From Acidimicrobiia bacterium (GTDB lineage: Bacteria; Actinomycetota; Acidimicrobiia; Acidimicrobiales; SKKL01), in NCBI GenBank assembly GCA_016649895.1, contig JAENWR010000001.1, forward strand, positions 1 to 64,000: a stretch of 64,000 nt of DNA. Direction: 5' to 3'. How positions within the stretch are numbered: the first letter of the stretch is position 1; each line of letters opens with the position of its first letter. Positions 57,694 through 64,000 of the stretch are shown here, piece by piece. The position numbers and the translations under genes were made by a program. The notes beneath the pieces were generated by a model. The model was not told the DNA's origin. It did no database searches and saw only the letters and a program-made list of their open reading frames with translations.

Positions 57694-58926
57694 TCAATCG
57701 CCCCGTCGCTTGGCCGCGTACATCGCCGCGTCGGCCTCGTGGAGGAGGTCGGCCGTGGTCGACCCGGCGGCAGGACCGAGCGCCGTCCCCACGCTCGTGC
57801 CGATGCGGTGGGAGTGCCCGTCGAACTCGATGGGCGTCTGGCTGACCACGGCACGAGCGCGGCGGGCGACGGTGTCGAGCACGGCCGGGTCGGTGATGCC
57901 AGGGCAGAGGATGACGAACTCGTCGCCGCCGAAGCGGCTCACGATGTCGTCAGCTCGGATCGCGGTGGACAGGCGGGCGGCGACCTCGATGAGCACCGCG
58001 TCGCCGGTGCGGTGTCCGTAGGTGTCGTTCACGGCCTTGAACCCGTCGAGGTCGGCGAAGATCACGCCGATGTCGCGGCGGCCGGGGCGTTCCGACCACA
58101 GCTGGTGGAGTGCCGATTCGAGCGAGCTGCGGTTGGGGAGCTGGGTGAGCGGGTCGACCGCCGCGGCCTCGGCGAGCTGGACCGCGCGAGCGTGGAGGTC
58201 GGTGACGTCCTCCATGGTGCCGATGTGTTCCAGGACGCTGCCGCGCGCGTCGCGGACGGGGGAGGTGCGGGTGATGATCCACCGCGCGCTGCCATCGCGG
58301 CAGAGGAAGCGATGTTCGGACTCGAACGTAGTGTCGGCGATGATGGCGTCGAGCGCGCGCTGGTAGGCGTCCTCGCGGTCGTCGGGGTGGATCACGTCGA
58401 AGGCCGACATGCCGAGCATCCCCTCGAGCGTGTAGCCGCTCATCTCCAGGAGTCGTTCGTTGGCCCAGGTGATGGCGCCGGTGGGGTCGGTGCGGAAGGT
58501 CGCTATCGGCAGCGCCGAGGTGAGTGTGCGGAAGCGTTCCTCGCTGCGGCCGACCTCCTCGAGGGCGGTGACCAACTCGGTCACGTCGTTGACCACACCG
58601 ACGAACCGGACGACGTCGTCGGGATCGTCGTGGATCGCCGAGAGCGAGAGGTCGAGGTGGCGGAGCCCGTCGGCGCTACGCAGGCGCATCCGCACCTCCT
58701 CGCCCGGGGTCGACTGGCGCATCTGCCGCGCGAGGACGCCGCGGTCGTCCTCGTGGGCCAGCTCGATGACCTGGCGGAGCGGGAGCGGCCACAGGCCGGT
58801 GTAGCCGAACAGCGCCCGCCATCGGGCGTTGGCGTAGACGACGTTGCCCGATGCGTCGGACCAGGCCAGTCCGACAGGGGCCCCGTGCACGAGCGCTCGA
58901 CGGGCATCGGGGGCGGGTGTGGTCAC
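57694..58926 (-). CDS. PAS-PAS-GGDEF diguanylate cyclase (copy 2)
   Basis: 410 aa, soluble. PAS 1 about 10-115 ([20 protein letters not shown]), PAS 2 with PAC about 130-250 ([20 protein letters not shown]), GGDEF 330-410 with [11 protein letters not shown] at about 333 and an upstream RADD product-inhibition site. The start GTG 58926 overlaps the stop of the upstream paralog, so both are translated from one mRNA. Signal bound by the PAS domains unknown. Confidence 0.92.
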   Translation of the reverse strand: MTTPAPDARRALVHGAPVGLAWSDASGNVVYANARWRALFGYTGLWPLPLRQVIELAHEDDRGVLARQMRQSTPGEEVRMRLRSADGLRHLDLSLSAIHDDPDDVVRFVGVVNDVTELVTALEEVGRSEERFRTLTSALPIATFRTDPTGAITWANERLLEMSGYTLEGMLGMSAFDVIHPDDREDAYQRALDAIIADTTFESEHRFLCRDGSARWIITRTSPVRDARGSVLEHIGTMEDVTDLHARAVQLAEAAAVDPLTQLPNRSSLESALHQLWSERPGRRDIGVIFADLDGFKAVNDTYGHRTGDAVLIEVAARLSTAIRADDIVSRFGGDEFVILCPGITDPAVLDTVARRARAVVSQTPIEFDGHSHRIGTSVGTALGPAAGSTTADLLHEADAAMYAAKRRGD

Positions 58927-60215
58927 GTCGACGGGTTCGATCGCTTGGCGAGGTACATCGCCTCGTCGGCGCGGTGGAGGAGATCGGCGGGGTCGCTCCC
59001 CGGCCCGGGGCCGAGGGCCGTGCCGACGCTGGCGGTGATGAGGTGCTCGCGGCCGTCGTGGGAGATGGGGCTCCCAGCAACGGCGTGGCTGGCGCGGCGG
59101 GCCACGGTGTCGAGGACGTCGGTCTCGGCGATGCCGGGGCAGAGGATGACGAACTCGTCGCCGCCGAAGCGGCTGACGGTGTCGTCGGCGCGGATCGCCA
59201 ACGAGAGGCGGCGGCCAACCTCGATGAGCACGGCGTCGCCGGCCCGGTGGCCGTGGATGTCGTTGACCGCCTTGAACCCGTTGAGGTCGACGAAGATGAT
59301 GCCGACGTCGGATCGTCTCGGCTGTGCGGTCCAGTAGCGATCGAGCAGCGTCTCGAGGCTGGTGCGGTTGGGCAGGCCGGTGAGTGGATCGTGGGCGGCG
59401 GCGTGGGCAAGGAACTCCGAGCGTGCCCGCATCGCACTCACGTCCTCGATGTTCCCGAGGTGCTCGACCACCTGGCCGTCGTCGCCCTTCAGGGCGGTGG
59501 AGCGAGCCACGACCCAGCGGATGCTGCCATCGCGGCAGACAAGCCGGTGCTCGGACTCGAAGGGCACGTCGGCGATCACCGTGTCGATGGCGCGCAGGAC
59601 AGCGTCCTCGCGCTCGTCGGGGTGGATGAGATCGAACGCCGACATCGTGCGGAGCTCGTCGAGCCCGAAGCCGGTGAGCTCCTCGAGCCACGAGTTCGCC
59701 CAGGTGATCTGGCCATCAGGATCGGTGCGGTAGATGGCCACCGGCAGCGACGACGTGACCGTGCGAAACCGCTCCTCGCTGCGACGAACCGCCGACAGGG
59801 CGGTGGTGAGCTCGCTGATGTCGTTCAGGATGCTGACGAAGCGGATCGTGGTGTGGGCCGAGTCGGGAACCCGGCGGACCGAGAGCGAGAACTCGGGCAC
59901 CCCGTCGTCACGGCCGCTTCGGCGCACGCTCAGCTTCGACTCGACCCCGTCGCGGGCATTGGTGAACGCGTCGAAGAGCTGTTCATGGCTCGACGGGTCG
60001 ATGAGGTCGATGATCACCTGAAGGGGCACGGGGAAGGGTGTTTCGCACCCGGTGAGCTCGCGCCAGCGGTTGTTGGCGTACAGCACGTTCCCGGCCTCGT
60101 CGGAGAACGACAACCCCACCGGGGCGAGGTCGATGAGCCCGCGCATGACCGAGGCGTCCTCGAGCCCGCCGCCGGCGTGATCGCCGCCATCGCCCCCGTC
60201 CTGGTCCGATCGCAT
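58923..60215 (-). CDS. PAS-PAS-GGDEF diguanylate cyclase (copy 1)
   Basis: 430 aa paralog of the following gene. ATG 60215 has AGGAGG upstream. PAS 1 ([20 protein letters not shown]), PAS 2 ([20 protein letters not shown]) and GGDEF with [11 protein letters not shown] at about 351 and RADD I-site upstream. The two copies share most of PAS 2 and GGDEF but differ in PAS 1, suggesting duplication with sensor divergence. Divergent from the SUF operon. Confidence 0.93.
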   Translation of the reverse strand: MRSDQDGGDGGDHAGGGLEDASVMRGLIDLAPVGLSFSDEAGNVLYANNRWRELTGCETPFPVPLQVIIDLIDPSSHEQLFDAFTNARDGVESKLSVRRSGRDDGVPEFSLSVRRVPDSAHTTIRFVSILNDISELTTALSAVRRSEERFRTVTSSLPVAIYRTDPDGQITWANSWLEELTGFGLDELRTMSAFDLIHPDEREDAVLRAIDTVIADVPFESEHRLVCRDGSIRWVVARSTALKGDDGQVVEHLGNIEDVSAMRARSEFLAHAAAHDPLTGLPNRTSLETLLDRYWTAQPRRSDVGIIFVDLNGFKAVNDIHGHRAGDAVLIEVGRRLSLAIRADDTVSRFGGDEFVILCPGIAETDVLDTVARRASHAVAGSPISHDGREHLITASVGTALGPGPGSDPADLLHRADEAMYLAKRSNPST

Positions 60216-60239
60216 GCTGGTGCTCCTCCTCTTATCCTC

Positions 60240-60263
60240 GATCGGCTGTCAACACCGCCGATC
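60240..60263. promoter_or_regulatory. Inverted repeat upstream of the tandem GGDEF genes
   Basis: GATCGGC, ten bases, GCCGATC, perfect 7-bp arms, 24 bp upstream of the cyclase ATG. Possible operator or leader hairpin. Confidence 0.4.
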
Positions 60264-60340
60264 CAGGCTTTGGGCTCGAAGATTTGCGAGCGTCCCGCCG
60301 CCCGCCCGCCCGCCACGGTGGAGCCCGGGACCGTATTTGT

Positions 60341-60374
60341 TACTATCCACGTAGGAGTAATTGCACTCCTGTAC
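60341..60374 (+). promoter_or_regulatory. SUF promoter with overlapping palindrome
   Basis: A good -10-like TACTAT (60341-60346) is followed by AGGAGT-AATTGC-ACTCCT (60353-60370), perfect 6-bp arms, with outer GTA/TAC bases. No clear -35 is seen. The palindrome covers the expected transcription start, a position for a repressor sensing iron-sulfur state. The regulator gene is not in the window. Confidence 0.55.
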
Positions 60375-60395
60375 GCCGACCACCGGAGCATCGCG

Positions 60396-61799
60396 ATGGC
60401 AGCCACCGATCTCGGACTCGACCTCGGTCGTTACAAGCTGGGATGGAGCGACGTCGAGGACTACGTCTTCAAGCCCAAGCGCGGCCTCACCGAGGACATC
60501 ATCCGCGAGATGTCGTGGATGAAGGGCGAACCCGACTGGATGCGCGACTACCGCCTCAAGTCCTACGCCCACTTCTTGAAGCGCCCGATGCCCAACTGGG
60601 GCGGCGACATGTCCGAGATCTACTTCGACGACATCTTCTACTACATCAAGCCCACCGACCATCAGGTCGACGTGTGGGACGAACTGCCCGACTCGGTGAA
60701 GCAGACCTACGAGAAGCTGGGCATCCCGGAGGCCGAGCGCAAGTACCTCGCCGGCGTCACCGCGCAATATGAGTCAGAGGTCGTCTACCACAAGAACCGT
60801 GAAGACCTCGAGGCCCAGGGCGTCCTCTTCACCGACATGGACACGGCGCTGCGCGAGCACCCCGAGCTGGTCCGCGCCTACTTCGGCACCATCATCCCGA
60901 AGAACGACAACAAGTTCGCCGCCCTCAACTCGGCGGTGTGGTCCGGTGGCTCGTTCATCTACGTGCCACCCGGCGTCGAGGTCGAGATGCCGCTGCAGGC
61001 CTACTTCCGCATCAACGCCGAGAACATGGGCCAGTTCGAACGCACCCTCATCATCGCCGACGAGGGCTCCAAGGTGCACTACATCGAAGGCTGCTCGGCC
61101 CCCACCTACACCACCGACTCGCTGCACTCCGCGGTGGTCGAGATCGTGGTGAAGCCATCGGCCCGCGTCACCTACACCACCATCCAGAACTGGTCGAACA
61201 ACGTCTTCAACCTGGTCACCAAGCGGGCCCGGGTCGAGGCCGAGGGCCACATGGAGTGGATCGACGGCAACATCGGCAGCCGCCTCACCATGAAGTACCC
61301 GGCCGTCTACATGGTGGGGCCGAAGGCGTCGGGCGAGGTCCTCTCGGTGGCCTACGCCGGTGCCGGCCAGCACCAGGACGCCGGGGCCAAGATGGTGCAC
61401 GCCGCCCCGGAGACCACCTCGAAGATCGTGTCGAAGTCGATCTCGAAGGACGGCGGTCGCACCAGCTACCGCGGTCTGGTCCGGGTCGAAGACGACGCCA
61501 AGGGCTCCAAGAGCTACGTGCAGTGCGACGCCCTCATCCTCGACGAGGACTCCATCTCCGACACCTACCCCTACATGGAGGTGGGTTCGAAGGATGCTGT
61601 CATCGGTCACGAGGCCACCGTGTCGAAGGTGGCCGACGAGCAGCTCTTCTACCTGAAGAGCCGCGGCCTCTCCGAGGAGCAGGCCATGGGCATGATCGTC
61701 AACGGCTTCATCGAGCCGGTCACCCGCACCCTGCCCATGGAGTATGCGGTCGAGTGGAGCCGCCTGATCGAGCTGCAGATGGAGGGCTCGGTCGGCTGA
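60396..61799 (+). CDS. sufB: SUF system FeS assembly scaffold SufB
   Basis: 467 aa. ATG 60396, CGGAG 8 nt upstream. Core features: [56 protein letters not shown] (the conserved Cys) and [16 protein letters not shown]. The C-terminal end [20 protein letters not shown] is standard. SufB, with SufC and SufD, builds [4Fe-4S] clusters on the scaffold. First gene of the operon. Confidence 0.96.
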   Translation: MAATDLGLDLGRYKLGWSDVEDYVFKPKRGLTEDIIREMSWMKGEPDWMRDYRLKSYAHFLKRPMPNWGGDMSEIYFDDIFYYIKPTDHQVDVWDELPDSVKQTYEKLGIPEAERKYLAGVTAQYESEVVYHKNREDLEAQGVLFTDMDTALREHPELVRAYFGTIIPKNDNKFAALNSAVWSGGSFIYVPPGVEVEMPLQAYFRINAENMGQFERTLIIADEGSKVHYIEGCSAPTYTTDSLHSAVVEIVVKPSARVTYTTIQNWSNNVFNLVTKRARVEAEGHMEWIDGNIGSRLTMKYPAVYMVGPKASGEVLSVAYAGAGQHQDAGAKMVHAAPETTSKIVSKSISKDGGRTSYRGLVRVEDDAKGSKSYVQCDALILDEDSISDTYPYMEVGSKDAVIGHEATVSKVADEQLFYLKSRGLSEEQAMGMIVNGFIEPVTRTLPMEYAVEWSRLIELQMEGSVG

Positions 61800-61833
61800 G
61801 CGCCGTCCGCGCCCACCCGATCGGGGTTCGCCA

Positions 61834-62190
61834 ATGCCCATGCGCCAGGACTGCAAGTACTTCGAGTCGCGCACGTACCCCACCGGTGACACCGTCCGGA
61901 AGTGCGACCTGGGTCTTGCCCCCGAAGCGCCGTGGCGCTGCCCCGTAGGGTGTCCGAAGTTCGCTCCGCGGCTCGCCGACGTCGCATGGCAGCACGGCAC
62001 CCTGGTGACGCCGCCGACACCATTGGATCCCAGCGGCCTCGGCGACGACGACTCCATCGCCCCCCTGCTCAAGGAGGCATCCGACATCGTCAACGCCGTC
62101 GGGCCGCAGACGTTGGCCGAGCTCGAGGCCGAGCGCACCCGATCCGAGCCGTTCTGGAAGCGCCTCTTCCGCCGGCCCCGCAACAGCTAG
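61834..62190 (+). CDS. Four-cysteine protein inside the SUF operon
   Basis: 118 aa, function unknown. Cysteines C7, C24, C36 and C40 lie in DCKYFESRTY, VRKCDLGLAP and RCPVGCPKF, a spacing C-x16-C-x11-C-x3-C that could hold zinc or an iron-sulfur cluster. The C-terminal half is ordinary and ends in a basic KRLFRRPRN tail. ATG 61834; ATG 61840 is an alternative. It is located between sufB and sufD with gaps of 34 and 31 nt, so a role in cluster assembly is likely but unproven. I recall similar small proteins in related actinobacterial genomes. Confidence 0.75.
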   Translation: MPMRQDCKYFESRTYPTGDTVRKCDLGLAPEAPWRCPVGCPKFAPRLADVAWQHGTLVTPPTPLDPSGLGDDDSIAPLLKEASDIVNAVGPQTLAELEAERTRSEPFWKRLFRRPRNS

Positions 62191-62221
62191 TCGCTCGCAC
62201 CTCTCCAGCCCCTCACGGAGC

Positions 62222-63514
62222 GTGATCCCCCTGAGCACCATGAACCCTGACCGCGCCGCAGCCCTCGGCGGCCCCGACTGGCTCCAGCAGCGTCGCGTCG
62301 CCGCGGCCGAGCGTGCCGCCGCCAGCTCGCTGCCGAGCACCGACGAGGAGGTGTGGCGCTACAGCCGCATCGCCGACCTCGACCTCAGTCGCTTCAGCTT
62401 CGGTGCCATCGACGCCGCGGCTGGCGTTCCTGAAGGGCTGCAGGCGCTGCTCGACGCCGTGCCCGACCGCGCCGGTCTGGTGGTGGTCCGCGACGGCCGC
62501 ATCGTGCACTCCGAGCTCGAACCCAGGTGGGCCGCCAAGGGTGTCGTCCTCGGCGACCTCTCGGCGGCCGAAGGTGCCGAGGGCATCCTCGGATCGGTGG
62601 CGGGCGAGGCCACCGACCTGTTCGGCCAGCTCAACGATGCCTTCAGCGCCGACCCGGTGCTCGTGCGCGTGCCCCCAGGCGTCACGGTCGAAGGCCCCAT
62701 GGTGGTCGCCCACTGGACCGAGACCCCGAGCATCGCCGTTCTGCCCCGCTTGGTGGTGCAGGCCGGTGCCGACGCCGAGGTGCGGGTGCTCGACATCCAG
62801 GCATCGCCCGACGGTGTCGAGGTGCTCGTGGTGCCGTTCGTCGAGCTCGACGCCGGTTCGGCCGCCCGGCTCCACTACTGCAACCTGCAGGTCCTCGGCG
62901 ATCGCACCTGGCAGATCGCCAGCCAATCGTCCACGGTCGCGGCGCAGGCCACGTTGCGCTCCTTCACCGGGGCGTTCGGCGGCGAGTACGCCCGGCTGCG
63001 AACCGACTGCCGCCTCGCCGGACAGGGCTCTACGGGCGACCTCTACGCCGCCTACTTCGGCACCGGCGACCAGACGCTCGATTTCCGTACCTTCCAGGAC
63101 CACGCGGCGGCCGACACCACCAGCACGTTGCTGTTCAAGGGCGCGGTCGACGATCGCTCGCGGTCGGTCTACACCGGGCTCATCCAGGTGCGGCCCAACG
63201 CGCGGGGGACCAACGCCTTCCAGACCAACCGCAACGTGAAGCTGTCACCCGACGCATGGGCCGAGTCGGTGCCGAACCTGCAGATCGAGAACAACGACGT
63301 GCACTGCAGCCACGCGTCCACCGTCGGCCCCATCGATGAGGATCAGCGGTTCTACCTCGAGAGCCGTGGCGTCCCGCCCGAGGTGGCCGAGCGGCTCATC
63401 GTCAGCGGCTTCTTCGACGACGTGCTCGCCGGCGTGTCGGTGCCGTTCGCCGAGTCCATCATGCGTGACCTCCTCGACGTGGCCCTCGGCCGTGCGCCGC
63501 AGGTGGCCGGGTGA
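62222..63514 (+). CDS. sufD: SUF system FeS assembly protein SufD
   Basis: 430 aa. The start is GTG 62222 or ATG 62240; the spacing of upstream GGAG to either is poor. Landmarks are EEVWRYSRIADLDL near the N-terminus, VRVPPGVTVEGPMVVAHW, GAVDDRSRSVYTGLIQV, NRNVKLSPDAWAESVPNL and VHCSHASTVGPIDEDQRFYL, the latter with the conserved Cys-His region. Partner of SufB. Its stop overlaps the GTG of the ferredoxin gene. Confidence 0.94.
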   Translation: MIPLSTMNPDRAAALGGPDWLQQRRVAAAERAAASSLPSTDEEVWRYSRIADLDLSRFSFGAIDAAAGVPEGLQALLDAVPDRAGLVVVRDGRIVHSELEPRWAAKGVVLGDLSAAEGAEGILGSVAGEATDLFGQLNDAFSADPVLVRVPPGVTVEGPMVVAHWTETPSIAVLPRLVVQAGADAEVRVLDIQASPDGVEVLVVPFVELDAGSAARLHYCNLQVLGDRTWQIASQSSTVAAQATLRSFTGAFGGEYARLRTDCRLAGQGSTGDLYAAYFGTGDQTLDFRTFQDHAAADTTSTLLFKGAVDDRSRSVYTGLIQVRPNARGTNAFQTNRNVKLSPDAWAESVPNLQIENNDVHCSHASTVGPIDEDQRFYLESRGVPPEVAERLIVSGFFDDVLAGVSVPFAESIMRDLLDVALGRAPQVAG

Positions 63515-63828
63515 CCGCCCAACGGGTCGGCGCCCTGTCCGACATCGAGCCCGGCACGGCACGTCGAGTCGAGGTCGAGGGCGCGCCGGCCATCGCCCTG
63601 GTGCGGCTCGACGACGACGTCTACGCCATCGGCGACCGGTGCACCCACCAAGACGTCTCCCTCTCCGAGGGCGAGATCGATCCCGACGACCGCACCCTCG
63701 AGTGCTGGAAGCACGGCAGCACCTTCTCGCTCGTCACCGGTGAGCCCACCGCCCTTCCCGCTACCAAGCCGACACCCGTCTACGAGGTGTCCATCGTGGA
63801 CGGCGACATCTACGTGGAGGTCCCATGA
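63511..63828 (+). CDS. Rieske-type ferredoxin of the SUF operon
   Basis: 105-aa soluble protein. The Rieske [2Fe-2S] ligands are C44-x-H46 ([12 protein letters not shown]) and C65-x2-H68 ([10 protein letters not shown]). NirD-like small Rieske proteins occur in SUF operons, perhaps donating electrons or acting as a target. GTG 63511 overlaps the sufD stop, and its TGA overlaps the sufC ATG. Confidence 0.93.
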   Translation: MTAQRVGALSDIEPGTARRVEVEGAPAIALVRLDDDVYAIGDRCTHQDVSLSEGEIDPDDRTLECWKHGSTFSLVTGEPTALPATKPTPVYEVSIVDGDIYVEVP

Positions 63829-64000
63829 ACACCTTGCCTCTGAACACCGCGCCCGCCAGCGAGCTGCGCATCGAGGGCCTGCGGGCATCGGTCGCCGGCA
63901 ACGTCATCCTCAACGGCATCGACCTCGTCGTCCGCAGCGGCGAGGTCCACGCGGTGATGGGCCCGAACGGTTCGGGCAAGTCGACGCTCTCCCACGTGAT
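63825..64000 (+). CDS. sufC: SufC ATPase, N-terminal part (cut by the window edge)
   Basis: 58 codons are visible. ATG 63825 overlaps the previous stop (ATGA). [20 protein letters not shown] then [16 protein letters not shown], the Walker A of SufC, a soluble ABC ATPase that drives SufBCD. The remainder lies beyond the right edge. Confidence 0.95.
   Translation, partial: MNTLPLNTAPASELRIEGLRASVAGNVILNGIDLVVRSGEVHAVMGPNGSGKSTLSHV

Noticed and set aside
58851-60395. Long plus-strand frame in front of sufB
   Set aside because: It is antisense to the GGDEF genes; SufB similarity begins at ATG 60396.

Overview
The window is 64 kb of very GC-rich DNA with many GTG starts and 4-nt start/stop overlaps. 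The gene content (an F420-type LLM oxidoreductase, an ECF sigma factor with an RskA-type zinc anti-sigma factor, a SUF operon holding an extra four-cysteine protein, acyl-CoA synthetase and acyl-CoA dehydrogenase, PAS-GGDEF proteins) points to an actinobacterium, most likely of the Acidimicrobiia/Ilumatobacter type. That placement is inference. I see no rRNA, tRNA, CRISPR array or phage module, and no gene-free stretch longer than about 300 bases; the longest is about 270 bases at 42946-43214, next to a transposon end.

Left part (1-8.7 kb): three tightly packed genes encode very large proteins of unknown function (one cut by the window edge, then 1561 and 580 aa). Opposite them is a two-gene unit, a 63-aa Asp/Cys-rich peptide overlapping an Amidase_2 cell-wall hydrolase. 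This is the best candidate for an undescribed system. From 8.8 to 20 kb the content is metabolic and regulatory: a Gfo/Idh/MocA protein lacking two catalytic residues, a 2-hydroxyacid dehydrogenase, two TetR regulators (one with a clear pair of operators shared with a divergent epimerase gene), an F420-type oxidoreductase, a membrane M48 peptidase, an acyl-CoA synthetase and an ABC-F ATPase.

Middle (20-33 kb): a collapsed molybdenum-enzyme operon. The N-terminal quarter of a Tat-exported Nar/Nxr-like catalytic subunit runs straight into the C-terminal end of the heme-binding gamma subunit, followed by an intact membrane protein, mobB and ctaA. Next come a class I fumarase, a HAD hydrolase, a MOSC protein, fumC, a multiply deleted membrane-protein pseudogene and two CitE-like lyases. 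From 33 to 48 kb there are a ClpN/zinc-ribbon protein, a dienelactone hydrolase, an acyl-CoA dehydrogenase, a PAS-GGDEF-EAL protein, mutY, the sigma/anti-sigma pair and a TnpB element. The element has terminal inverted repeats and an apparent 9-bp target duplication and sits in a palindrome at the end of the anti-sigma gene. It is followed by a DinB protein, a truncated aminoglycoside-phosphotransferase-like gene, a beta-lactamase-like hydrolase, an epoxide-hydrolase-like enzyme and a metallo-beta-lactamase-fold enzyme.

Right part (48-64 kb): a membrane-anchored sulfite-oxidase-type molybdoenzyme, a fasciclin lipoprotein, a flavin reductase and gamma carbonic anhydrase pair, an AMP nucleosidase/AlkB operon, a heterodimeric ABC exporter, two tandem PAS-PAS-GGDEF cyclases, and a divergently transcribed SUF operon (sufB, Cys4 protein, sufD, Rieske ferredoxin, sufC) that runs off the right edge. 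Several broken genes (20.9, 28.7-29.2 and 45.4 kb) look like internal deletions. Whether these are genuine decay or assembly collapse cannot be decided from the sequence alone.
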